Assembly: GCF_001953975.1 (NCBI RefSeq)
Contig: NZ_MBEJ01000138.1
Span: forward strand, 1 to 64,000
DNA length: 64,000 nucleotides
Source: Mycobacterium sp. NS-7484
GTDB lineage: Bacteria > Actinomycetota > Actinomycetes > Mycobacteriales > Mycobacteriaceae
Reading direction: 5' to 3'
Shown here piece after piece: positions 32,454 through 40,868 of this stretch (position 1 is the first letter of the stretch; each line of letters begins with the position of its first letter). Made by a program: the position numbers and the translations under genes. The notes below the pieces were generated by a model that was not told the origin of the DNA, searched no databases, and saw nothing but the letters and a program-made list of their open reading frames with translations.

Positions 32454-32842
32454 GAGTCACCGTCCTCACGCGCAGTTCCGGGCAGCGCCAATCCCACACG
32501 GGCACCGGCAAACAACCCCGCACAGACACACCCGGGCGTCAGGACAAGATAGGCAATCGTGGCCGAGGCTGGTTGGTCCATCGCCAACGCGGTATACCCG
32601 CTGAGGCTGGTGGTGGCGCCGGCCATTCCCATGACGAACCCGCGGACTTCGGCACGAACTCGCCAGGTGAGCATGAGGCCGATCACGGTGCCACAGATGG
32701 CCGCCACGATCAGTGTGACCAGCAGGAGCACAGCGGGGGAGGGCCATATCGCGGATAACAGGTGGTGCGCAACGGCTCCGGCTGCCGCCCCCGCGATGAT
32801 CCACCACAGCTGCCCGTCACCGGCAAAACTTGAGCGCACCAT
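32450..32842 (-). CDS. CrcB/Fluc-like four-helix membrane protein (degenerate), copy 2
   Basis: The 130-residue protein has four helices (WWIIAGAAAGAVAHHLLSAI, LLLVTLIVAAICGTVIGLML, GFVMGMAGATTSLSGYTALA and a fourth after TIAYLVLTPG). Here the TTxSxxT part of the Fluc TTFSTF box survives, while the helix-2 Asn is replaced by Ala. Copy 1 shows the opposite. The start is uncertain: ATG 32842 fits the first helix, and the frame extends to 32944. It is divergent from the phosphoglycosyltransferase gene. Confidence 0.65.
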   Translation of the reverse strand: MVRSSFAGDGQLWWIIAGAAAGAVAHHLLSAIWPSPAVLLLVTLIVAAICGTVIGLMLTWRVRAEVRGFVMGMAGATTSLSGYTALAMDQPASATIAYLVLTPGCVCAGLFAGARVGLALPGTAREDGDS

Positions 32843-33103
32843 CGGAATCAGGTTAACCACCAATCGACGGCGAAAGCGATTCAGGTGGTAAACGTGAGAA
32901 ACATCGCGTTGTTCGGCGGTATCGGAGCACTGGTGGGCCGACACCGCCGACGGTCAACTGCTACATTGCGAAACGTACCGCTTGATCGAATAGATGGCGC
33001 CTATGGCTGCGCGGTTTTTGTCGTACTGATTGTCGCGATTGCGCTTTGAGTGGATCGTTGAGCATTGCTGCCGGCCATGGGCCGGAGAGGTGCACGATTC
33101 GGA

Positions 33104-34564
33104 ATGACGGTTGTCACGATGCCGCGAGAAGTGTTCACCCGCACTCGCTGGCAGCGGCAATACCTGGTGAACATCCTCATCACCGACCTCCTGGTGGTGT
33201 GTGCGGCGGTGATATTGGCGCAGTACGTCCGCTTCGGACAGGCGCCGGACCTGTCGAGCACCGATGGCTACATCACGGCCGTCTCGATTCTCTTCGCTGC
33301 CATCTGGCTGTTGGCCCTGTCGATCTGCCGTACGAGATCGACACGGGTGATGGGGGCCGGGGCCGAGGAGTACAAACGGGTTGCCGCCGCCTCGTTTTGG
33401 ACGTTCGGCGGGCTGGCGATCATCACGTTCTTGGTCCAACTTGAGGTGGCCCGCGGTTACCTGGCGGTGGCGCTGCCGGCCGGTACCGTGGCATTGTGTC
33501 TGAGTAGGTGGCTGTGGCGCCGGTATCTGGCCAAGAAGCGGGCCGAGGGGCACTATCAGACGGCTGTGATGGCGATCGGTGATGCCGACGCGGTCAGCTA
33601 TCTGGCTCAGGAGCTGACTCGCGATCCACGCAACGGGTACGACGTTGTCGCAGTGGGGATTCCGGGCTATGGCGCACCCCGTGGCGAGACGCTGCGCGTG
33701 GGAGACCGTGACATCCCGATCATGGGTGGCGAGGCCTACGCACTCGACGACATCCGGGAATCCGGCGCTGACACCGTGGCCATCACCGGCACAGAGCATT
33801 TCGGCTACGACGGAATCCGCAAACTCATGTGGGACCTGGAGGCCATGGGAATCGACCTGGTGGTGTCACCAGGCGTCATGGACGTATCCGGGGCGCGTCT
33901 GGAGATGCGCCCGGTGGCCGGATTCCCGCTCGTCCATGTCGAAAAGCCGCAGTACGACGGCGCAAAGCGGTTCGAGAAGCGAGCCTTCGACTTCCTGTTC
34001 GCGTTGTTCGCACTGGTGGTCTCGTCACCGATTCTCGTGGCCGCCGCGATCGCCATCAAACTCGACAGCCGCGGTTCGGTCTTCTACACCGCCGAACGCA
34101 TCGGCATCGACGGACAACCGTTCGCAATGTTGAAGTTCCGTACGATGGTTTCGGATGCCGATCGTCAACTGGAAAGTCTGCAGGAGCTCAACGAGAGTTC
34201 AGGCGGTGTCCTCTTCAAGATCAAAGACGATCCGCGGATCACTTCGGTGGGGCGGGTTCTGCGTCGGTACAGCATCGACGAGTTGCCCCAGTTCATCAAC
34301 GTGCTCAGGCAGGAGATGAGCGTGGTCGGGCCCCGTCCGCCGCTGCGGCAGGAGGTCGAGACCTACGACGGCGACGTCCAGCGCAGGTTGTTGGTCAAGC
34401 CGGGGATCACCGGACTGTGGCAGGTCAGCGGGCGATCGGACCTGTCCTGGCAGGAATCGGTGCGGCTGGATCTGTCCTATGTCGAGAACTGGTCGATGGT
34501 GGCCGACCTTGTCATCATCGCGAAAACCGTACGCGCGGTGCTGCTGAGCAACGGGGCCTACTGA
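33104..34564 (+). CDS. Polyprenyl glycosylphosphotransferase (WbaP/Cps2E-like)
   Basis: The 486-residue protein has four N-terminal helices (residues 18-130), a CoA-binding-like central domain, and the catalytic PGT domain after residue 290: SSPILVAAAIAIKLDSRGSV, MLKFRTMVSDAD, SIDELPQFINVLRQEMSVVG, PRPPLRQEV and PGITGLWQVSGRS. It transfers a sugar phosphate to polyprenyl phosphate, the first step of repeat-unit assembly. A GAGAGG lies about 14 bp before the ATG at 33104. It is probably the first gene of PGT-gmd-fcl. Confidence 0.92.
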   Translation: MTVVTMPREVFTRTRWQRQYLVNILITDLLVVCAAVILAQYVRFGQAPDLSSTDGYITAVSILFAAIWLLALSICRTRSTRVMGAGAEEYKRVAAASFWTFGGLAIITFLVQLEVARGYLAVALPAGTVALCLSRWLWRRYLAKKRAEGHYQTAVMAIGDADAVSYLAQELTRDPRNGYDVVAVGIPGYGAPRGETLRVGDRDIPIMGGEAYALDDIRESGADTVAITGTEHFGYDGIRKLMWDLEAMGIDLVVSPGVMDVSGARLEMRPVAGFPLVHVEKPQYDGAKRFEKRAFDFLFALFALVVSSPILVAAAIAIKLDSRGSVFYTAERIGIDGQPFAMLKFRTMVSDADRQLESLQELNESSGGVLFKIKDDPRITSVGRVLRRYSIDELPQFINVLRQEMSVVGPRPPLRQEVETYDGDVQRRLLVKPGITGLWQVSGRSDLSWQESVRLDLSYVENWSMVADLVIIAKTVRAVLLSNGAY

Positions 34565-34620
34565 CGCGCCGAAAGTCTTACCGCCCAGCGCTTTGTGCGT
34601 GCACAGAAAGGAATGTCGCA

Positions 34621-35655
34621 GTGACGCAGGCGAAGAAGAAAGCCTTGATCACCGGAATCACGGGACAGGACGGTTCTTATCTGGCAGAGCTTCTGCTCAA
34701 CAAGGGCTACGAGGTGCACGGGCTGGTCCGTCGGTCCTCGTCTTTCAACACCGACCGGATCGACCACCTGTACGTCGATCCCCACGAACCGCACGCGCAA
34801 CTGTTCCTGCACTACGGTGACCTCAGCGACGGCGCCCGGCTGGTGACACTGCTCAGCAGCATCGAACCGCACGAGGTATACAACCTGGCCGCGCAGTCCC
34901 ATGTCCGGGTGAGCTTCGACGAGCCCGAACACACCGGTGACACCACGGGTATCGGTTCGGCCCGGCTGCTGGAGGCAGTGCGGATCTCGAAGATTCCGTG
35001 CCGTTTCTATCAGGCCTCCAGCTCGGAGATGTTCGGTGCGTCGCCGCCGCCGCAGAACGAAGAGACGAACTTTTATCCGCGGTCGCCCTATGGTGCGGCG
35101 AAAGTCTATTCGTACTGGATGACCCGAAACTACCGCGAGGCCTACGGGATGTTCGCGGTCAACGGGATCTTGTTCAACCACGAGTCACCGCGGCGCGGTG
35201 AAACATTCGTCACCAGAAAGATCACCCGGGCCGCCGCGCGGATCAAAGCCGGTCTGGACCAACACCTTTACCTCGGAAATCTGGATGCGGTGCGGGACTG
35301 GGGTTACGCCCCCGAGTACGTCGAAGGTATGTGGCGCACCTTGCAGGCCGACGAGCCGGGTGATTACGTGCTGGCCACCGGCGACAACTACACGGTGCGC
35401 GACTTTCTCGTCGCCGCATTCGAACGTGCCGGCCTGGACTGGGAGAAACACGTCCGCTTCGACGAGCGTTACCTGCGCCCGACCGAGGTCGACGCGCTCA
35501 TCGGCGACGCCACCAAGGCGGACCGGCAGCTCGACTGGCGTCCGACGGTCCGGACGCCGCAACTGGCCCAGATCATGGTGGACGCCGACATCGCCCGCCT
35601 GGAGTGTCAGGGGAAGCCCTGGTGTGACACGCCGGCGCTGGCAGGCTGGAGCTGA
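34621..35655 (+). CDS. gmd: GDP-mannose 4,6-dehydratase
   Basis: The 344-residue SDR enzyme begins KKKALITGITGQDGSYLAEL (NADP motif), followed by SSSFNTDRIDHLYVD, the catalytic YGAAK with SSSEMFGA, FNHESPRRGETFVTRKITRA and LGNLDAVRDWGYAPEYVEGM, all diagnostic of Gmd. It converts GDP-D-mannose to GDP-4-keto-6-deoxymannose. GDP-mannose comes from the manB/manC products encoded at 56-64 kb. The GTG start has AAAGGA 10 bp upstream. fcl follows after 1 bp. Confidence 0.95.
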   Translation: MTQAKKKALITGITGQDGSYLAELLLNKGYEVHGLVRRSSSFNTDRIDHLYVDPHEPHAQLFLHYGDLSDGARLVTLLSSIEPHEVYNLAAQSHVRVSFDEPEHTGDTTGIGSARLLEAVRISKIPCRFYQASSSEMFGASPPPQNEETNFYPRSPYGAAKVYSYWMTRNYREAYGMFAVNGILFNHESPRRGETFVTRKITRAAARIKAGLDQHLYLGNLDAVRDWGYAPEYVEGMWRTLQADEPGDYVLATGDNYTVRDFLVAAFERAGLDWEKHVRFDERYLRPTEVDALIGDATKADRQLDWRPTVRTPQLAQIMVDADIARLECQGKPWCDTPALAGWS

Positions 35656-35656
35656 C

Positions 35657-36646
35657 ATGTCAGCGAAAGCCCAGGGACACACCGACATTGCGCTCGATCC
35701 GGCCGCTCCCACGTTCGTCGCTGGTCATCGGGGCATGGTCGGATCGGCGATTCACCGCACACTCCGCACGGAGGGCTTCAGTGATCTCCTCGTCCGGTCG
35801 CGTCGCGAACTCGATCTGACCGACCGGACGGCGACGTTCGAGTTCTTCGCCCGATCACGGCCCCGTGTGGTGGTGCTGGCGGCGGCCCGGGTCGGGGGAA
35901 TCCTGGCGAACAGCCAGGCCCCGGTGGACTTCCTCTCCGAGAACCTGCGAATCCAGACCAATGTGCTGGACGCGGCGCTGGCACATGGCACCGAACGCCT
36001 GCTCTTTCTCGGATCGTCCTGTATCTACCCGAAATTGGCGCCGCAACCGATCACCGAGGACGCGCTGCTGACCGGCCCGCTCGAGCCGACCAACGACGCG
36101 TACGCCATCGCCAAGATAGCCGGCATTCTGCAGGTGCAGGGTGTGCGGCGTCAGTACGGCCTGCCGTGGATCTCGGCGATGCCGACGAACCTGTACGGCC
36201 CCGGTGACAACTTCTCCCCGGAAACCTCCCACGTGCTGCCGGCGTTGATCCGCCGTTACGACGAAGCGCGGGAGAACAGTGAGCCGCGCGTGACGAACTG
36301 GGGGACCGGCACCGTTCGCCGGGAGTTCATGCACGTCGACGACATGGCCTCGGCGTGCCTGCACCTGCTGCGGCATTTCGACGGACCACAGCAGGTCAAC
36401 GTGGGCACCGGGATCGATCACACGATCAAGGAGACCGCCGAGATGGTCGCGGCCGCAGTGGGATTCGACGGCGATACCGCCTGGGACACCGACAAGCCCG
36501 ACGGTACCCCGCGAAAGTTGTTGGACATCAGCACGTTACGGGACCTCGGCTGGGAGCCCTCGATTTCGCTGCGAAACGGCATCGAGGAGACGGTGCGCTG
36601 GTACCGGCAGAATCGCGGCTCGGTCCGACGGATGGCGCTGACCTGA
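35657..36646 (+). CDS. fcl: GDP-L-fucose synthase
   Basis: The 329-residue epimerase-reductase has PTFVAGHRGMVGSAIHRTL, VVVLAAARVGGILANSQAPV, FLGSSCIYPKLAPQPITEDA, the Tyr/Lys pair YAIAK, and TNLYGPGDNF, all typical of GDP-fucose synthase. It converts GDP-4-keto-6-deoxymannose to GDP-L-fucose using NADPH. A 15-residue hydrophilic N-terminal extension precedes the fold. With gmd it makes a complete two-step GDP-fucose branch. It ends 52 bp before birA, where the conserved backbone resumes. Confidence 0.95.
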   Translation: MSAKAQGHTDIALDPAAPTFVAGHRGMVGSAIHRTLRTEGFSDLLVRSRRELDLTDRTATFEFFARSRPRVVVLAAARVGGILANSQAPVDFLSENLRIQTNVLDAALAHGTERLLFLGSSCIYPKLAPQPITEDALLTGPLEPTNDAYAIAKIAGILQVQGVRRQYGLPWISAMPTNLYGPGDNFSPETSHVLPALIRRYDEARENSEPRVTNWGTGTVRREFMHVDDMASACLHLLRHFDGPQQVNVGTGIDHTIKETAEMVAAAVGFDGDTAWDTDKPDGTPRKLLDISTLRDLGWEPSISLRNGIEETVRWYRQNRGSVRRMALT

Positions 36647-36698
36647 GGCGGCCCGGCCCGGCCCGGTGTTCGCCGGGCTGCCCGTAAGCTGGCCAGCA

Positions 36699-37496
36699 AT
36701 GAACACGAGACCACCGTTGGACGTGACTGCACTGCGCGCCAGATTGAGCGCGCCGTGGCGTCGACTCGACGTCGTCGACGAGACCGGATCCACCAACGCG
36801 GATCTGCTCGCGCGGGCCGCCGCCGGTGAGGACATCTCCGGTGCGGTGTTGTTGGCGGAATATCAAAGCGCCGGTCGGGGCCGGCACGGGCGGGCATGGA
36901 CGGCGCCGCCACGCTCGCAGGTGGTGGCCTCCTTCGGGGTGGATGCCGCGGGGGTTCCGACCGACCGGTGGGGATGGTTGCCGCTGGCCACCGGGCTCGC
37001 AATCGTCGACGCAGTCGGTGAGGTGACCGGAGTTCGAGTCGGTTTGAAATGGCCCAATGACGTCCTCGTCGGTCCGGGAGGCGGGAAGCTGGCCGGCATC
37101 CTGGCCGAGGTGGCCTCTCCGACGTCGGTCATCGTCGTCGGGCTCGGGCTGAACGTGACGCTGACGGCCGCGGAGGCACCTGATCCCCGGGCCACGTCGC
37201 TGGCGCAACTGGGTGCCGCGACAGTGGACCGCGTGCCGCTGACACAAGCCCTGCTCCGTCATCTGGGCGCCCGCGTCACCGGCTGGCGCAACGCAGATCC
37301 CGAACTGGCCGACGACTACCGTGCCCACAGCGTCACGCTCGGCAGCCAGGTCCGTGCGATCCTGCCCGGGGACCGCACCTTGGTGGGCACGGCCGCCGAC
37401 GTCGACGAACTCGGTCGTCTGATCATCGACACCGGCGCGGAGCGGGTCACCGTCTCTGCGGGTGACATCACCCACCTGCGCCCCTCCGAGTCGTAG
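36699..37496 (+). CDS. birA: Biotin-protein ligase BirA (class I)
   Basis: The 265-residue ligase shows DETGSTNADLLARAAAG, the biotinyl-AMP loop GRGRHGRAW, and KWPNDVLVGPGGGKLAGILA. There is no N-terminal DNA-binding domain, so it does not act as a repressor. It attaches biotin to the Lys of AccA3. Start is the ATG that follows the chromosomal CGGGCTGCCCG spacer. The PH-domain gene starts 9 bp after its stop. Confidence 0.95.
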   Translation: MNTRPPLDVTALRARLSAPWRRLDVVDETGSTNADLLARAAAGEDISGAVLLAEYQSAGRGRHGRAWTAPPRSQVVASFGVDAAGVPTDRWGWLPLATGLAIVDAVGEVTGVRVGLKWPNDVLVGPGGGKLAGILAEVASPTSVIVVGLGLNVTLTAAEAPDPRATSLAQLGAATVDRVPLTQALLRHLGARVTGWRNADPELADDYRAHSVTLGSQVRAILPGDRTLVGTAADVDELGRLIIDTGAERVTVSAGDITHLRPSES

Positions 37497-37505
37497 AGTG
37501 CTGCC

Positions 37506-38024
37506 GTGGGCTACCCGGAGAATGTGCTGGCCAACGACGAGCAGGTGGTGCTGCACCGGCACCCGCACTGGAAGCGCCTGATCGGGGCGATCCTGGTCCT
37601 CATCCTGGTCACCGCGGCCGCGGCGTTCGTCGCCGCCGTGGTCAACACCATGCAGTGGCAGCCGACGGCCAAGAACGTGCTGTTCATCGTCATCGGGGCG
37701 ATCTGGCTCATCGTGGTCGGCTGGCTGACCCTGTGGCCGTTCCTGAACTGGTGGACCACCCACTTCGTCATCACCGACCGTCGCGTCATGTTCCGGCACG
37801 GTGTGCTGACCCGCTCAGGTATCGACATCCCGCTCGCCCGGATCAACAGCGTCGAGTTCCGCCATGGTCTGTCCGACCGGCTGTTGCGCACCGGCACCCT
37901 GATCATCGAGTCGGCGTCGCAAGATCCGCTGGAATTCGACGACATCCCGCGCGTGGAGCAGGTGCATTCACTGCTGTATCACGAGGTCTTCGACACCTTG
38001 GGGTCTGACGAGTCGCCCAGCTGA
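37506..38024 (+). CDS. Bacterial PH-domain (DUF304) membrane protein
   Basis: The 172-residue protein has two helices (residues about 25-47 and 57-78) and then a bacterial PH/YdbS domain: THFVITDRRVMFRHGVLTRS, GIDIPLARINSVEFRHGLSD, TLIIESASQDPLEFDDIPRV. Its M. tuberculosis counterpart lies beside birA in the same way. Role is unknown, membrane-associated. GTG start, 9 bp after birA, so probably one transcript. Confidence 0.88.
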   Translation: MGYPENVLANDEQVVLHRHPHWKRLIGAILVLILVTAAAAFVAAVVNTMQWQPTAKNVLFIVIGAIWLIVVGWLTLWPFLNWWTTHFVITDRRVMFRHGVLTRSGIDIPLARINSVEFRHGLSDRLLRTGTLIIESASQDPLEFDDIPRVEQVHSLLYHEVFDTLGSDESPS

Positions 38025-38035
38025 CGGATCGTTCG

Positions 38036-38060
38036 GTTTGGCGTTGGCGCTGCTGGGGCA
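38036..38060 (+). promoter_or_regulatory. SigF-type promoter, site I, for csbD
   Basis: GTTT (38036-38039), 16-bp spacer and GGGCA (38056-38060), the same variant as site D. The csbD ATG lies 50 bp downstream with a GGAGGAG ribosome site. CsbD proteins are general-stress sigma targets in Bacillus. Confidence 0.62.
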
Positions 38061-38109
38061 ACCTCATCGTGATTGCAGCCTGGCAAGGGCACTGCCGGAA
38101 GGAGGAGCC

Positions 38110-38283
38110 ATGAGCGGCATCGACAAGGCCAAGAACAAGGCCGAAGAGTTGGCGGGAAAGGCCAAAGAGAAGGTGGGACAGGCAACCGGGGACAGGGACA
38201 CCGAGGCCGAGGGGCACAAAGATCAGGCCACGGGCAACCTGAAGCAGGCGGGCGAGAAAGTCAAGGACGTCTTCAAGAAGTAA
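38110..38283 (+). CDS. CsbD-family stress protein
   Basis: The 57-residue very hydrophilic protein (MSGIDKAKNKAEELAGKAKE, KVGQATGDRDTEAEGHKDQA, TGNLKQAGEKVKDVFKK) matches CsbD in length and K/E/A helix pattern. Function is not established; the family is induced by general stress. A GGAGGAG site precedes the ATG by 3 bp. Site I provides a SigF link. Confidence 0.93.
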   Translation: MSGIDKAKNKAEELAGKAKEKVGQATGDRDTEAEGHKDQATGNLKQAGEKVKDVFKK

Positions 38284-38317
38284 CGCGGGTTCGCCGTCAG
38301 AGCCCGATGCGGGCGGA

Positions 38318-38983
38318 TCAGGAAGTCTTCGACACCGGAGGGTCCGAAGGATCGTCGTATCGGCCCGCTTTGGCGCGGCGGCCCGGCCGCCGTAACGGTG
38401 TCACCGTGGCGGACCTGCGGCGTTCGGAGTGATCCTCCAGCGCCTCGGCCAGGCCACCACCGGTGAGCGTGGATTCGAGCGCGAGATCGGGCTTGTCGAC
38501 GAACTCGTCGGGGAACACCCAGCGGCGGAATGCCCAGAACCGGAACGCCATCTGCAGCAGATTGCCCAGGATGTACGCCGAGATGAAGTCGGCGATGTTC
38601 TCCACCGTCAGAGACACCTCGGGGACCCGCAGCCCCAGCACATAGCTGGAGAAGTACAGCGGCAGCATCGACAACAGCACACCCACGCCGCTGAACGCGA
38701 AGAACAGCAGGGCCTCGTGGTGGCGTTCCCGGCCGCCGCGGTTCTGGAAGCTCCATTCCCGGTTGAGGATGTAGGAGGCGATGACCGCGACGATGCCGGC
38801 GATGATCTTGGCGGTGACCGGTTTGGGCTCCAGCACCGTGAGCTTGAGTGTGTAGAAGATCGCCGAATCGATGACAAACGTCGTCGCGCCGACGATCGCG
38901 AACTTGATCAGTTCGTGATGCCGCTCGGCGAGGGGACGGACGAATCGCGGCAATCGAGCGATTGTCGCATCGGCGAAGGACAC
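38318..38983 (-). CDS. GtrA-family membrane protein
   Basis: The 221-residue protein has four helices in a GtrA domain: ELIKFAIVGATTFVIDSAIF, VTAKIIAGIVAVIASYILNR, with EWSFQNRGGRERHHEALLFF, then two more before FRFWAFRRWVFPDE. A basic, charged C-terminal tail of about 55 residues follows. GtrA relatives move polyprenyl-linked sugars across the membrane; in M. tuberculosis a GtrA protein supports arabinogalactan synthesis. It is divergent from purK. Confidence 0.88.
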   Translation of the reverse strand: MSFADATIARLPRFVRPLAERHHELIKFAIVGATTFVIDSAIFYTLKLTVLEPKPVTAKIIAGIVAVIASYILNREWSFQNRGGRERHHEALLFFAFSGVGVLLSMLPLYFSSYVLGLRVPEVSLTVENIADFISAYILGNLLQMAFRFWAFRRWVFPDEFVDKPDLALESTLTGGGLAEALEDHSERRRSATVTPLRRPGRRAKAGRYDDPSDPPVSKTS

Positions 38984-39096
38984 AGCTAGGCAGTGTACGG
39001 AAATGCGCCCGTCGTTGCCGCATCGCTGTGCTGCCAGACCTTAACCGCAGGTCAATGCACCGGTCACGAGGATGACACGAATCGGCGCATGACACC

Positions 39097-40347
39097 ATGG
39101 AGTGCGTGCCGACAACTCCTGAGAAGCCTTCCCGCGTGGGCGGGGCGTCACCTTCCCTCGCGGGCGGGGCGTCACCTGTCGTGGCGATGATCGGCGGCGG
39201 CCAGCTCGCCAGAATGACGCACCAGGCGGCAATCGCGCTGGGGCAGACCCTGCGGGTGCTGGCTGCCGGGCCGGATGAATCCGCTGCTCAAGTCACCGCC
39301 GACGTCGTCATCGGCTCTCACACCGACCTGGACGCGTTGCGTCGGGCGGCCCAGGGCGCTGCGGCGTTGACCTTCGACCACGAGCATGTGCCCACCGAGC
39401 ACCTCGAAAAGCTGGTGGCCGAGGGTGTCACGGTCAACCCGCCGCCGCAGGCGCTGGTCCATGCCCAGGACAAGCTGTTGATGCGCCGCAAGCTGAAGAC
39501 CCTGGGCGCCCCGGTGCCACGGTTCGCCGAGATCACCTCCGTGGCGGACGTCGAGGCGTTCGTGGCCGAGATCGACGGCCCGGTGGTGATCAAGACCGTG
39601 CGTGGGGGCTACGACGGCAAGGGCGTGGTGATAGCCGACGATCTGGTGGCCGCGCGCGAGGTGGTGGCCGGGTATCTGGCCGACGGGGTGCCGGTGCTGG
39701 CCGAGGAACGCGTCGAGATGCGGCGGGAACTTGCCGCGCTGGTGGCCCGCTCGCCGTTCGGGCAGGGCGCGGCGTGGCCGGTCGTGGAAACCGTGCAGCG
39801 CGACGGTATCTGCGTCGAGGTGTACGCCCCGGCTCCCGGGCTGTCCGACGAACTCGGTTCGGCCGCACAGGAACTCGGGCTACGGCTGGCTGATGAGCTC
39901 GGCGTCGTCGGCGTGCTGGCCGTCGAGTTGTTCGAGACGGTCGACGGCGGTCTCCTCGTCAACGAGTTGGCCATGCGCCCGCACAACTCCGGGCACTGGA
40001 CCATGAACGGCGCGGTCACCAGCCAGTTCGAGCAGCATCTGCGGGCCGTGCTGGATTACCCGCTGGGCGACACCTCGGCCATCGCACCGGCCGCGGTGAT
40101 GGCCAACGTGCTCGGGGCGGCGCAGACACCGGCGATGTCGATGGACGAGCGGTTGCACCATCTGTTCGCCCGGATTCCCGACGCGAAAGTGCATCTGTAC
40201 GGCAAAGGCGAACGTGCGGGACGGAAGTTGGGGCACGTCAACGTGATCGGCTCGGATATGGACGAACTGCGGGAGCGCGCGGTGCGGGCAGCGCACTGGT
40301 TGTCGCACGCCGAATGGACCGACGGATGGGATGAACATGGCGAGTAA
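39097..40347 (+). CDS. purK: N5-carboxyaminoimidazole ribonucleotide synthase PurK
   Basis: The 416-residue ATP-grasp enzyme shows VAMIGGGQLARMTHQAAIAL, FDHEHVPTEHLEKLVAEGV, VVIKTVRGGYDGKGVVIADD, and NELAMRPHNSGHWTMNGA. It carboxylates AIR with bicarbonate and ATP. The start is uncertain: ATG 39097, GTG 39106, or GTG 39181/ATG 39187 immediately before the fold. The first 30 residues contain an 8-residue tandem repeat. purE begins 17 bp before its end. Confidence 0.95.
   Translation: MECVPTTPEKPSRVGGASPSLAGGASPVVAMIGGGQLARMTHQAAIALGQTLRVLAAGPDESAAQVTADVVIGSHTDLDALRRAAQGAAALTFDHEHVPTEHLEKLVAEGVTVNPPPQALVHAQDKLLMRRKLKTLGAPVPRFAEITSVADVEAFVAEIDGPVVIKTVRGGYDGKGVVIADDLVAAREVVAGYLADGVPVLAEERVEMRRELAALVARSPFGQGAAWPVVETVQRDGICVEVYAPAPGLSDELGSAAQELGLRLADELGVVGVLAVELFETVDGGLLVNELAMRPHNSGHWTMNGAVTSQFEQHLRAVLDYPLGDTSAIAPAAVMANVLGAAQTPAMSMDERLHHLFARIPDAKVHLYGKGERAGRKLGHVNVIGSDMDELRERAVRAAHWLSHAEWTDGWDEHGE
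39130..39177 (+). repeat. Tandem 24-bp repeat at the purK 5' end
   Basis: Two 24-bp units (39130-39153 and 39154-39177) agree at 22 positions. If translated they encode SRVGGASP and SLAGGASP. If PurK starts at 39181 they lie in its leader. Confidence 0.7.
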
Positions 40348-40849
40348 CACGGCACGGGTCGGGCTCATCATGGGCAGCGACAGCGACTGGTCGGTGATGT
40401 CGGAGGCGGCCACCGCGCTGGCCGAGTTCGAGGTGCCGTTCGAGGTCGGTGTGGTCTCCGCGCACCGGACCCCGCAACGCATGCTCGACTACGCCAAGAC
40501 CGCGGCCGACCGGGGCGTCGAGGTGATCATCGCCGGCGCGGGCGGGGCGGCACATCTGCCCGGAATGGTGGCCTCGGCCACACCGCTTCCGGTGATCGGG
40601 GTGCCGGTGCCCCTGGCCCGCCTCGATGGCATGGACTCGTTGTTGTCGATCGTGCAGATGCCGGCCGGAGTCCCGGTGGCCACGGTTTCCATTGGCGGAG
40701 CACGCAATGCGGGTCTGTTGGCGGTGCGGATCTTGGGCGCCGCTGACGCCGCGCTACAGGCCCGAATGGTGAAATTCCAGGCCGATCTGGAAGCCATGGT
40801 GTTGGCGAAGGACGCCGCGTTGCGCGATCGCCTGCTGGGTGACGACTGA
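40331..40849 (+). CDS. purE: N5-CAIR mutase PurE
   Basis: The 172-residue protein has VGLIMGSDSDWSVM, VVSAHRTPQRMLDYAKTAAD, IIAGAGGAAHLPGMVASATP and VPVATVSIGGARNAGLLA, the complete class I PurE signature. It rearranges N5-CAIR to CAIR. An in-frame ATG at 40337 is an equally good start. Overlap with purK by 17 bp suggests coupling. A hairpin overlaps its stop. Confidence 0.96.
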   Translation: MNMASNTARVGLIMGSDSDWSVMSEAATALAEFEVPFEVGVVSAHRTPQRMLDYAKTAADRGVEVIIAGAGGAAHLPGMVASATPLPVIGVPVPLARLDGMDSLLSIVQMPAGVPVATVSIGGARNAGLLAVRILGAADAALQARMVKFQADLEAMVLAKDAALRDRLLGDD

Positions 40850-40868
40850 GTCGCCGGGCGACTTAGTC
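40844..40868. terminator. Bidirectional hairpin between purE and the TetR gene
   Basis: An 11-bp stem (40844-40854 with 40858-40868, one G-U pair) has a 3-nt loop. It includes the purE stop codon and the end of the convergent TetR gene. Confidence 0.65.

Noticed and set aside
36647..36698. GC-rich hairpin before birA (CCCGG...CCGGG)
   Set aside because: The stem is only about 6 bp with alternative pairings and no U tract, so I do not call a terminator.
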